A DNA stretch of 64,000 bases, from assembly GCF_036320965.1 (NCBI RefSeq), contig NC_092238.1:19714154-19778153 (forward strand), in the 5' to 3' direction. This DNA is from Panulirus ornatus (Eukaryota > Arthropoda > Malacostraca > Decapoda > Palinuridae). Below are positions 48,510-62,079 of the stretch, in pieces. How positions within the stretch are numbered: the first letter of the stretch is position 1; each line of letters opens with the position of its first letter. Position numbers and translations under genes: made by a program. Under the pieces are notes generated by a model. The model had not been told where the DNA came from and did no database searches. It saw only the letters and a program-made list of their open reading frames with translations.

Positions 48510-51506
48510 ATGGGAAACAGAAGAAGGAGTCACGCGGGGAGTGCTCATCCTCCTCGAAGGCTCAGAGTGGGGTACCTAAATGTGTGTGGATGTAACCAAG
48601 ATGTGAAAAAAGTAGAGATAGGTAGTATGTTTGAGGAAAGGAACCTGGATGTTTTGGCTCTGAGTGAAACGAAGCTCAAGGGTAAAGGGGAAGAGTGGTT
48701 TGGGAATGTCTGGGGAGTAAAGTCAGGGGTTAGTGAGAGGACAAGAGCAAGGGAAGGAGTAGCAATACTCCTGAAACAGGAGTTGTGGGAGTATGTGATA
48801 GAGTGTAAGAAAGTAAATTCTCGATTAATATGGGTAAAACTGAAAGTTGATGGAGAGAGGTGGGTGATTATTGGTGCATATGCACCTGGGCATGAGAAGA
48901 AAGATCAAGAGAGGCAAGTGTTTTGGGAGCAGCTGAATGAGTGTGTTAGTGGTTTTGATGCACGAGACCGGGTTATAGTGATGGGTGATTTGAATGCAAA
49001 GGTGAGTAATGTGGCAGTTGAGGGAATAATTGGTATACATGGGGTGTTCAGTGTTGTAAATGGAAATGGTGAAGAGCTTGTAGATTTATGTGCTGAAAAA
49101 GGACTGATGATTGGGAATACCTGGTTTAAAAAGCGAGATATACATAAGTATACTTATGTAAGTATGAGAGATGGCCAGAGAGCGTTATTGGATTACGTGT
49201 TAATTGACAGGCGTGCGAAAGAGAGACTTTTGGATGTTAATGTGCTGAGAGGTGCAACTGGAGGGATGTCTGATCATTATCTTGTGGAGGATAAGGTGAA
49301 GATTTGTATGGGTTTTCAGAAAAGAAAAGTGAATATTGGGGTGAAGAGGGTGTTGAGAGTAAGTGAGCTTGGGAAGGAGACGTGTGTGAGGAAGTACCAG
49401 GAGAGACTGAGTACAGAATGGAAAAAGGTGAGAACAATGGAAGCAAGGGGAGTGGGGGAGGAATGGGATGTATTTAGGGAATCAGTGATGGATTGCGCAA
49501 AACATGCTTGTGGCATGAGAAGAGTGGGAGGTGGGTTGATTAGAAAGGGTAGTGAGTGGTGGGATGAAGAAGTAAGATTATTAGTGAAAGAGAAGAGAGA
49601 GGCATTTGGACGATTTTTGCAGGGAAAAAATGAAATTTAGTGGGAGATGTATAAATGAAAGAGACAGGAGGTCAAGAGAAAGGTGCAAGAGGTGAAAGAA
49701 AGGGCAAATGAGAGTTGGGGTGAGAGAGTATCATTAAATTTTAGGGAGAATAAAAAGATGTTCTGGAAGGAGGTAAATAAAGTGCGTAAGACAAGGGAGC
49801 AAATGGGAACTTCAGTGAAGGGCGCAAATGGGGAGGTGATAACAAGTAATGGTGATGTGAGAAGGAGATGGAGTGAGTATTTTGAAGGTTTGTTGAATCT
49901 GTTTGATGATAGAGTGGCAGATATAGGGTGTTTTGGTCGAGGTGGTGTGCAAAATGAGAGGGTTAGGGAAGATGATTTGGTAAACAGAGAAGAGGTAGTA
50001 AAAGCTTTGCGGAAGATGAAAGCCGGCAAGGCAGCAGGTTTGGATGGTATTGCAGTGGAATTTATTAAAAAATGGGGTGGCTGTATTGTTGACTGGTTGG
50101 TAAGGTTATTTAATGTATGTATGACTCATGGTGAGGTGCCTGAGGATTGGCGGAATGCGTGCATAGTGCCATTGTACAAAGGCAAAGGGGATAAGAGTGA
50201 GTGCTCAAATTACAGAGGTATAAGTTTGTTGAGTATTCCTGGTAAATTATATGGGAGGATATTGATTGAGAGGGTGAAGGCATGTACAGAGCATAAGACT
50301 GGGGAAGAGCAGTGTGGTTTCAGAAGTGGTAGAGGATGTGTGGATCAGGTGTTTGCTTTGAAGAATGTATGTGAGAAATACTTAGAAAAGCAAATGGATT
50401 TCTATGTAGCATTTATGGATCTGGAGAAGGCATATGATAGAGTTGATAGAGATGCTCTGTGGAAGGTATTAAGAATATATGGTGTGGGAGGCAAGATGTT
50501 AGAAGCAGTGAAAAGTTTTTATCAAGGATGTAAGGCATGTGTACGTGTAGGAAGAGAGGAAATTGATTGGTTCTCAGTGAATGTAGTTTTGCGGCAGGGG
50601 TGTGTGATGTGTCCATGGTTGTTTAATTTGTTTATGGATGGGGTTGTTAGGGAGGTAAATGCAAGAGTTTTGGAAAGAGGGGCAAGTATGAAGTCTGTTG
50701 GGGATGAGAGAGCTTGGGAAGTGAGTCAGTTGTTGTTCGCTGATGATACAGCGCTGGTGGCTGATTCATGTGAGAAACTGCAGAAGCTGGTGACTGAGTT
50801 TGGTAAAGTGTGTGAAAGAAGAAAGTTAAGAGTAAATGTGAATAAGAGCAAGGTTATTAGGTACAGTAGGGTTGAGGGTCAAGTCAATTGGGAGGTGAGT
50901 TTAAATGGAGAAAAACTGGAGGAAGTGAAGTGTTTTAGATATCTGGGATTGGATCTGGCAGCGGATGGAACCATGGAAGCGGCAGTGGATCATAGGGTGG
51001 GGGAGGGGGCGAAAATTCTGGGAGCCTTGAAGAATGTGTGGAAGTCGAGAACATTATCTCGGAAAGCAAAAATGGGTATGTTTGAAGGAATAGTGGTTCC
51101 AACAATGTTGTATGGTTGCGAGACGTGGGCTATGGATAGAGTTGTGCGCAGGAGGATGGATGTGCTGGAAATGAGATGTTTGAGGACAATATGTGGTGTG
51201 AGGTGGTTTGATCGAGTAAGTAACGTAAGGGTAAGAGAGATGTGTGGAAATAAAAAGAGCGTGGTTGAGAGAGCAGAAGAGGGTGTTTTGAAATGGTTCG
51301 TGCACATGGAGAGAATGAGTGAGGAAAGATTGACCAAGAGAATATATGTGTCGGAGGTGGAGGGAACGAGGAGAAGAGGGAGACCAAATTGGAGGTGGAA
51401 AGATGGAGTGAAAAAGATTTTGTGTAATCGGGGCCTGAACATGCAGGAGGGTGAAAGGAGGGCAAGGAATAGAGTGAATTTGAGCGATGTGGTATACCGG
51501 GGTTGA
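48510..51506 (+). pseudogene. LINE endonuclease-reverse transcriptase, full length with two nonsense codons
   Basis: A 998-codon reading frame without any frameshift, interrupted only by TAG (49638-49640, Glu in other copies) and TGA (49656-49658, Arg or Lys region). The APE-type endonuclease occupies about residues 20-260: SETKL with Glu at 53, GAYAPG 122-127, GDLN 159-162, LDYVLI 227-232 and SDH 254-256. The RT spans about 500-800: AGLDGIAVEF near 510, AFMDLEKAYDRVD near 634, LRQGCVM near 695 and FADD at 743-746. The C-terminal region holds LYGCE near 868 and ends VVYRG. One ORF carrying endonuclease plus RT, and this C-terminal type, fits the RTE group of non-LTR elements. In an active element this protein nicks DNA and copies the element RNA at the nick. 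Confidence 0.9.
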
Positions 51507-51584
51507 CGTGCTGTCAGTGGATTGAATCAAGGCATGTGAGGCGTCTGGGTTAAACCATGGAAAGCTGTGTAGGTATGTATATTT

Positions 51585-54505
<2,921 letters not shown>

Positions 54506-54524
54506 ATATATATATATTCTGAGG
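54506..54524. repeat. Short TA spacer at the centre of a LINE palindrome
   Basis: ATATATATATATTCTGAGG between two head-to-head LINE copies. Confidence 0.85.
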
Positions 54525-56618
54525 ACAGAATGGAAAAAGGTGAGAACAATGGAAGTAAGGGGAGTGGGGGAGGAATGGGATGTATTTAGGGAATCAGTGA
54601 TGGATTGCGCAAAAGATGCTTGTGGCATGAGAAGAGTGGGAGGTGGGTTGATTAGAATGGGTAGTGAGTGGTGGGATGAAGAAGTAAGAGTATTAGTGAA
54701 AGAGAAGAGAGAGGCATTTGGACGATTTTTGCAGGGAAAAAATGCAATTGAGTGGGAGATGTATAAAAGAAAGAGACAGGAGGTCAAGAGAAAGGTGCAA
54801 GAGGTGAAAAAAAGGGCAATTGAGAGTTGGGGTGAGAGAGTATCATTAAATTTTAGGGATAATAAAAAGATGTTCTGGAATGAGGTAAATAAAGTGCGTA
54901 AGACAAGGGAGCAAATGGGAACTTCGGTGAAGGGCGCAAGTGGGGAGGTGATAACAAGTAGTGGTGATGTGAGAAGGAGATGGAGTGAGTATTTTGAAGG
55001 TTTGTTGAATGTGTTTGATGATAGAGTGGCAGATATAGGGTGTTTTGGTCGAGGTGGTGTGCAAAGTGAGAGGGTTAGGGAAAATGATTTGGTAAACAGA
55101 GAAGAAGTAGTGAAAGCTTTGCGGGAGATGAAAGCCGGCAAGGCAGCAGGTTTGGATGGTATTGCAGTGGAATTTATTAAAAAAGGGGGTGACTGTATTG
55201 TTGACTGGTTGGTAAGGTTATTTAATGTATGTATGACTCATGGTGAGGTGCCTGAGGATTGGCGGAATGCGTGCATAGTGCCATTGTACAAAGGCAAAGG
55301 GGATAAGAGTGAGTGCTCAAATTACAGAGGTATAAGTTTGTTGAGTATTCCTGGTAAATTATATGGGAGAGTATTGATTGAGAGGGTGAAGGCATGTACA
55401 GAGCATCAGATTGGGGAAGAGCAGTGTGGTTTCAGAAGTGGTAGAGGATGTGTGGATCAGGTGTTTGCTTTGAAGAATGTATGTGAGAAATACTTAGAAA
55501 AGCAAATGGATTTGTATGTAGCATTTATGGATCTGGAGAAGGCATATGATAGAGTTGATAGAGATGCTCTGTGGAAGGTATTAAGAATATATGGTGTGGG
55601 AGGAAAGTTGTTAGAAGCAGTGAAAAGTTTTTATCGAGGATGTAAGGCATGTGTACGTGTAGGAAGAGAGGAAAGTGATTGGTTCTCAGTGAATGTAGGT
55701 TTGCGGCAGGGGTGTGTGATGTCTCCATGGTTGTTTAATTTGTTTATGGATGGGGTTGTTAGGGAGGTAAATGCAAGAGTTTTGGAAAGAGGGGCAAGTA
55801 TGAAGTCTGTTGGGGATGAGAGAGCTTGGGAAGTGAGTCAGTTGTTGTTCGCTGATGATACAGCGCTGGTGGCTGATTCATATGGGAAACTGCAGAAGCT
55901 TGTGACTGAGTTTGGAAAAGTGTGTGGAAGAAGAAAGTTAAGAGTAAATGTGAATAAGAGCAAGGTTATTAGGTACAGTAGGGTTGAGGGTCAAGTCAAT
56001 TGGGAGGTGAGTTTGAATGGAGAAAAACTGGAGGAAGTGAAGTGTTTTAGATATCTGGCAGTGGATCTGGCAGCGGATGGAACCATGGAAGCGGAAGTGG
56101 ATCATTGGGTGGGGGAGGGGGCGAAAATCCTGGGGGCCTTGAAGAATGTGTGGAAGTCGAGAACATTATCTCGGAAAGCAAAAATGGGTATGTTTGAAGG
56201 AATAGTGGTTCCAACAATGTTGTATGGTTGCGAGGCGTGGGCTATAGATAGAGTTGTGCGCAGGAGGATGGATGTGCTGGAAATGAGATGTTTGAGGACA
56301 ATGTGTGGTGTGAGGTGGTTTGATCGAGTGAGTAACGTATGGGTAAGAAAGATGTGTGGAAATAAAAAGAGCGTGGTTGAGAGAGCAGAAGAGGTTGTTT
56401 TGAAGTGGTTTGGGCACATGGAGAGGATGAGTGAGGAAAGATTGACCAAGAGGATATATGTGTCGGAGGTGGAGGGAACGAGGAGAAGAGGGAGACCAAA
56501 TTGGAGGTGGAAAGATGGAGTGAAAAATATTTTGTGTGATCGGGGCCTGAACATGCAGGAGGGTGAAAGGAGGGCAAGGAATAGAGTGAATTGGAGCGAT
56601 GTGGTATACCGGGGTTGA
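54525..56618 (+). CDS. LINE reverse transcriptase, longest intact frame in the window (partial protein)
   Basis: About 697 codons without a stop or frameshift, lacking only the endonuclease and the first part of the linker. RT motifs are all present: AGLDGIAVEF near 55140, AFMDLEKAYDRVD near 55520, [18 protein letters not shown] near 55700 and FADDTALVADS near 55850. The C-terminal region has [23 protein letters not shown] and VVYRG-stop. Private changes include CFRYLAVDL, VWVRKMCG and DGVKNI. There is no natural start codon at the 5' end. A protein could only be made from an internal start or a fused transcript. The intact frame marks it as a recent insertion. Confidence 0.85.
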   Translation, partial: TEWKKVRTMEVRGVGEEWDVFRESVMDCAKDACGMRRVGGGLIRMGSEWWDEEVRVLVKEKREAFGRFLQGKNAIEWEMYKRKRQEVKRKVQEVKKRAIESWGERVSLNFRDNKKMFWNEVNKVRKTREQMGTSVKGASGEVITSSGDVRRRWSEYFEGLLNVFDDRVADIGCFGRGGVQSERVRENDLVNREEVVKALREMKAGKAAGLDGIAVEFIKKGGDCIVDWLVRLFNVCMTHGEVPEDWRNACIVPLYKGKGDKSECSNYRGISLLSIPGKLYGRVLIERVKACTEHQIGEEQCGFRSGRGCVDQVFALKNVCEKYLEKQMDLYVAFMDLEKAYDRVDRDALWKVLRIYGVGGKLLEAVKSFYRGCKACVRVGREESDWFSVNVGLRQGCVMSPWLFNLFMDGVVREVNARVLERGASMKSVGDERAWEVSQLLFADDTALVADSYGKLQKLVTEFGKVCGRRKLRVNVNKSKVIRYSRVEGQVNWEVSLNGEKLEEVKCFRYLAVDLAADGTMEAEVDHWVGEGAKILGALKNVWKSRTLSRKAKMGMFEGIVVPTMLYGCEAWAIDRVVRRRMDVLEMRCLRTMCGVRWFDRVSNVWVRKMCGNKKSVVERAEEVVLKWFGHMERMSEERLTKRIYVSEVEGTRRRGRPNWRWKDGVKNILCDRGLNMQEGERRARNRVNWSDVVYRG

Positions 56619-56814
56619 CGTGCTGTCACTGGATTGAAGCAGGGCATGTGAAGCGTCTGGGGTAAACCATGGAAAGCTATGTAGGTATGTATATTTGCGT
56701 GTGTGGACATGTGTATGTACATGGGTATGGGGGGGGTTGGGCCATTTCTTTCGTCTGTTTCCTTGCGCTACCTCGCAAACGCGGGAGACAGCAACAAAGT
56801 ATAAAAAAAAGAAA

Positions 56815-56822
<8 letters not shown>
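54525..56822 (+). mobile_element. RTE-like LINE, 5'-truncated (short-UTR lineage), right arm of a palindrome
   Basis: Starts at ACAGAATGGAAAAAGGTGAG in the linker, with coding to 56618, short 3' UTR, GGGAGACAGCAACAAAG box and a ~20-nt A-rich tail leading into (TA)n at 56823. It starts about 40 bp further upstream in the element than its partner at 52264-54505, so the two overlap in content and cannot be one twin-primed insertion. Confidence 0.92.

Positions 56823-56886
<64 letters not shown>
56823..56886. repeat. (TA)n between tail-to-tail LINE copies
   Basis: TA array bounded by the A-rich tail of a plus-strand LINE and the TTTA-type complement tail of a minus-strand LINE. Confidence 0.96.
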
Positions 56887-56888
<2 letters not shown>

Positions 56889-58846
56889 TTTTTTTATTTA
56901 TTTATTTATTCTGCTTTGTCGCTGCCTCCCGCGTTAGCGAGGTAACGCTAGGAAACAGACGAAAGAATAGGCCAACCCGCCCATATACACATATATATAC
57001 ATACACGTCCACACACGCAAATATACATACCTATACATCTCAGTGTAAACATATATATACGCACACAGACATATACATATATACACATGCACATAATTCA
57101 TACTGTCTGCCTTTATTTGTTCCCATCGCCGCCTCGCCACACATGGAATAACAACCCCCTCCCCCCTCATGTGTGCGAGGTAGCGCTAGGAGAAGACAAC
57201 AAAGGCCCCATTCGTTCACACTCAGTCTCTAGCTGTCATTTAATAATGCACCGAAACCACAGCTCCCTTTCCACATCCAGGCCCCACAGAACTTTCCATG
57301 GTTTACCCCAGACGCTTCACATGCCCTGGTTCAATCCATTGACAGCAAGTCGACCCCGGTATACCACATCGTTCCAATTCACTCTATTCCTTGCACGCCT
57401 TTCACCCTCCTGCATGTTCAGGCCCCGATCACTCAAAATCTTTTTCACTCCATCTTTCCACCTCCAATTTGGTCTCCCACTTCTCCTCGTTCCCTCCACC
57501 TCTGACACATATATCCTCTTGGTCAATCTTTCCTCACTCATTCTCTCTATGTGATCACACCATTTCAAAACACCCTCTTCTGCTCTCTCAACCACACTCT
57601 TTTTATTTCAATATATCTCTCTTACCCTTCCATTACTTACTCGATCAAACCACCTCACACCACATGTTGTCCTCAAGTATCTCATTTCCAGCACATCCAC
57701 CTTCCTACGCACAATTCTATCCATAGCCCACGCCTCGCAACCGTACAACATTGTTGGAACCACTATTCCTTCAAACATATCCATTTTTGCTTTCCGAGAT
57801 AATGTTCTCGACTTCCAAACATTCTTCAAAGCTCCCAGAAATTTCGCCCCCTCCCCCACCCTATGATTCACTTCCGCTTCCATGGTTCCATCCGCTGCCA
57901 GATCCACTCCCAGATATCTAAAACACTTTACTTCATCCAGTTTTTCTCCATTCAAATTTACCTCCCAATTGAGTTGACCCTCAACCCTACTGTACCTAAT
58001 ACCCTTAGTCTTATTCACATTTACACTTAATTTTCTTCTTTCACACACTTTACCAAACTCAGTCACCAGCTTCTGCAGTTTCTCACATGAATCATCCACC
58101 AGCGCTGTATCATCAGCGAACAACTGACTCATTTCCCAAGCTCTCTCATCCACAACAGACTGCTTACTTGCCCCTCTTTCAAAAACTCTTGCATTCACCT
58201 CCCTAACAACCCAATCCATAAACAAACTAAACAACCATGGAGACATTACACACCCCTGCCGCAAACCTACATTCACTGAGAACCAATCACTTTCCTCTCT
58301 TCCTACACGCACACATGCCTTACATCCTCGAGAAAAACTTTCACTGCTTCTAACAACTTGCCTCCCACACCATATATTCTTAAAACCTTCCACAGACCAT
58401 CTCTATCAACTCTATCATATGCCTTCTCCAGATTCATAAATATTACATACAAATCCATTTGTTTTTCTAAGTATTTCTCACATACATTCTTCAAAGCAAA
58501 CACCTGATCCACACATCCTCTACCACTTCTGAAACCACACTGCTCTTCCCCAATCTGATGCTCTGTTCATGCCTTCACCCTCTCAATCAATACCCTCCCA
58601 TAAAATTTACCAGGAATACTCAACAAACTTATACCTCTGTAATTTGAGCACTCACTCTTATCCCCTTTGCCTTTGTACAACGGCACTATGCACGCACTCC
58701 GCCAATCCTCAGGCACCTCACCATGAATCATACATGCATTAAATTACCTTACCAACCAGTCAACAATACAGTCACCCCCTTTTTTAATAAATTCCACTGC
58801 AATAACATCCAAACTTGCTGCCTTGCCGGCTTTCATCTTCCGTAAA

Positions 58847-58848
<2 letters not shown>
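56887..58848 (-). mobile_element. RTE-like LINE, 5'-truncated (long-UTR, older lineage)
   Basis: (TTTA)n tail complement, long 3' UTR (to 57316) with the hairpin region near 57135-57180, and coding 57317-58848. Truncated in RT at the KMKAGKA segment, where GTAAAGTTT meets (TA)n. The ORF ends through CGA as YRGRLAVNGLNQGM-stop. Confidence 0.9.
57317..58848 (-). pseudogene. LINE reverse transcriptase pseudogene
   Basis: Minus-strand RT from KAASLDVIAVEFIKKGGDC (near 58830) to the C terminus. There are frame changes near 58340 (TTTCTCGAGG for TTTTATCGAGG), 58560 (a stop in place of TEHQ context) and 57610 (ATTGAAATAAAAAG for GTGGAAATAAAAAG). The FADD box is present near 58115 with a one-codon loss before it (SQLFADD for SQLLFADD). 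Not functional. Confidence 0.85.

Positions 58849-58894
<46 letters not shown>
58849..58894. repeat. (TA)n microsatellite
   Basis: TA array between two minus-strand LINE copies. Confidence 0.95.
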
Positions 58895-58898
<4 letters not shown>

Positions 58899-61800
58899 TT
58901 TGCCGCTGTCTCCCGCGTTTGCGAGGTAGCGCAAGGAAACAGACGAAAGAAATGGCCCAACCCACCCCCATACACATGTATATACATACGTCCATACACG
59001 CAAAATATACATACCTACACAGCTTTCAATGGTTTACCCCAGACGCTTCACATGCCCCGATTCAATCCACTGACAGCACGTCAACCCCGGTATACTACAT
59101 CGCTCCAATTCACTCTCTTCCTTGCCCTCCTTTCACCCTCCTGTATGTTCAGGCCCCGTTCACACAAAATCTTTTTCACTCCATCTTTCCACCTCCAATT
59201 TGGCCTCCCTCTATTCCTCGTTCCCTCCACCTCCGACACATATATCCTCTTGGTCAATCTTTCCTCACTCATTCTCTCCATGTGCCCAAACCATTTCAAA
59301 ACACCCTCTTCTGCTCTCTCAACCACGCTCTTTTTATTTCCACACATCTCTTTTACCCTTACGTTACTTACTCGATCAAACCACCTCATACCACACATTG
59401 TCCTCAAACATCTCATTTCCAGCACATCCATCCTCCTGCGCACAACTCTATCCATAGCCCACGCCTCGCAACCATACAACATTGTTGGAACCACTATTCC
59501 TTCAAACATACTCATTTTTGCTTTCCTCGATAATGTTCTCGACTTCCACACATTCTTCAAGGCTCCCAGAATTTTCGCCCCCTCCCCCACCCTATGATCC
59601 ACTTCCGCTTCCATGGTTCCATCCGCTGCCAGATCCACTCCCAGATATCTAAAACACTTCACTTCCTCCAGTTTTTCTCCATTCAAACTCACCTCCCAAT
59701 TGACTTGACCCTCAACCCTCAACATACCTTGCTCTTATTCACATTTACTCTTAACTTTTTTCTTTCACACACTTTACCAAACTCAGTCACCAGCTTCTGC
59801 AGTTTCTCACATGAATCAGCCACCAGCGCTGTATCATCAGCGAACAACAACTGACTCACTTTACAAGCTCTCTCATCCACAACAGACTTCATACTTGCCC
59901 CTCTTTCGAAAACTCTTGCATTCACCTCCCTAACAACCCCATCCATAAACAAATTAAACAACCATGGAGACATCACACACCCCTGCCGCAAACCTACATT
60001 CACTGAGAACCAATCACTTTCCTCTCTTCCTACACGTACACATGCCTTACATCCTCGATAAAAACTTTTCACTGCTTCGGACAACTTGCCTCCCACACCA
60101 TATATTCTTAATACCTTCCACAGAGCATCTCTATCAACTCTATCATATGCCTTCTCCAGATCCATAAATGCTACATATAAATTCATTTGCTTTTCTAAGT
60201 ATTTCTCACATACATTCTTCAAAGCAAACACCTGATCAACACTTCCTCTACCACTTCTGAAACCACACTGCTCTTCCCCAATCAGATGCTCTGTACATTC
60301 TTTCACCCTCTCAATCAATACCCTCCCATATAATTTACCAGGAATACTTAACAAACTTATACCTCTGTAATTTGAGCACTCACTCTTATCCCCTTTGCCT
60401 TTGTACAATGGCACTATGCACGCATTCCGCCAATCCTCAGGCACCTCACCGTGAGTCATACATACATTAAATAACCTTACCAACCAGTCAACAATACAGT
60501 CATCCCCTTTTTTAATAAATTCCACTGCAATACCATCCAAACCTGCTGCCTTGCCGGCTTTCATCTTCCGCAAAGCTTTTACTACCTCTTCTCTGTTTAC
60601 CAAATCATTTTCCCTAACCCTCTCACTTTGCACACCACCTCGACCAAAACACCCTATATCTGCCACTCTATCATCAAACACATTCAACAAACCTTCAAAA
60701 TACTCACTCCATCTCCTTCTCACATCACCACTACTTGTTATCACCTCCCCATTTGCGGCCTCCACTGAAGTTCCCATTTGCTCCCTTGTCTTACGCACTT
60801 TATTTACCTCCTTCCAGAACATCTTTTTATTCTCCCTAAAATTTAATGATACTCTCTCACCCCAACTCTCATTTGCCCTTTTTTTCACCTCTTGCACCTT
60901 TCTCTTGACCTCCTGTCTCTTTCTTTTATACGTCTCCCACTCAACTTCATTTTTTCCCTGCAAAAATCGTCCAAATGCCTCTCTCTTCTCTTTCACTGTT
61001 ACTCTTTCTTCTTCATCCCACCACTCACTACCCTTTCGAATCAACCCACCTCCCACTCTTCTCATGCCACAAGCATCTTTTGCGCAATCCATCACTGATT
61101 CCCTAAATACATCCCATTCCTCCCCCACTCCCCTTACTTCCATTTTTCTCACCTTTTTCCATTCTGTACTCAGTCTCTCCTGGTACTTCCTCACACAAGT
61201 CTCCTTCCCAAGCTCACTTACTCTCACTACTCTCTTCACCCCGATATTTTCTCTTCTTTTCTGAAATATCTACAAATCTTCACCTTCGCCTCCACAAGAT
61301 AATGATCAGACATCCCTCCAGTTGTACCTCTCAGCACATTAATATCCAAAAGTCTCTCTTTCGCGCGCCTTTCAATTAACACGTAATCCAATAACGCTCT
61401 CTGGCCATCTCTCCTACTTACATATGTATACTTACGTATATCTCTCTTTTAAAACCAAGTATTCCCAATTACTTGTCCTTTTCCAGCACATAAATCTGCA
61501 AACTCTTCACCATTTCCATTTAAACACTGAACACCCTATGTAAACCAATTATTCCCTCAACTTCCACATTACTCACCTTTGCATTCAAATCACCCATCAC
61601 TGTAACCCGGTCTCGTGCATCAAGGCTACTAACACACTCACTCAGCTGCTCCCAAAACACTTGCCTCTCATGATCTTTCTTCTCATGCCCAGGTGCATAT
61701 GCACCAACAATCACCCATCTCTCTCCATTCACTTTCAGTTTTGCCCATATCAGTACACACTTTACTTTCTTACACTCTATCACATACTCCCACAACTCCT

Positions 61801-62077
61801 ATTTCAGGAGTAGTGCTACTCCTTCCCTTGCTCTTCTCTCACTAACCCTTGACTTTACTCCCAAGATATTCCCAAACCACTCTTCCCCTTTACCACTGAG
61901 CTTCGTTTCATTCAGAGCCAAAACATCCAGGTTCCTTTCCTCAAACATACTACATATCTCTCCTTTTTTCTCACCTTGGTTATACCCACACACATCCAGA
62001 CACCCAAATCTGAGCCTTCGAGGAGGATGAGCACTCCCCGCATGACTCCTTCTTCTGTTTCCCCGTTTAGAAAGTTT
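58895..62077 (-). mobile_element. RTE-like LINE, nearly full-length (short-UTR lineage)
   Basis: Short 3' UTR (58895-59080), ORF 59081-62043 and the end of the 5' UTR (to about 62077, AAACTTTCTAAACGGGG), where it is cut and abuts an oppositely oriented LINE. The start ATG is changed to ACG. Confidence 0.9.
59081..62043 (-). pseudogene. LINE endonuclease-reverse transcriptase pseudogene, partly open
   Basis: The endonuclease part (61260-62043) is broken by several frame changes: VCGYNQGEKKGEIC near 61990, NETKL for SETKL near 61910, VMGDLNAK near 61590. A 506-codon stretch (61239-59719) covers linker and RT and is fully open, with [30 protein letters not shown] and FADDTALVADS (near 59845). 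An 8-bp-scale loss near 59725 (CCCTCAACATACCTTGC for CCCTACTGTACCTAATAACCTTGC) shifts the frame. The final 214 codons to VVYRG-stop (59081) are open. Confidence 0.87.
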
Positions 62078-62079
62078 AC

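Larger units (their letters stand above)
48388..51584 (+). mobile_element. RTE-like LINE, 5'-complete, best-preserved copy (short-UTR lineage)
   Basis: 5' head (48388-48509), full ORF 48510-51506 and the first ~78 bp of the short 3' UTR. At about 51584 it is cut and fused to an oppositely oriented RT fragment, so its tail is missing. This copy defines the family: 5' UTR about 122 nt and a single ORF of 998 codons. Confidence 0.93.
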
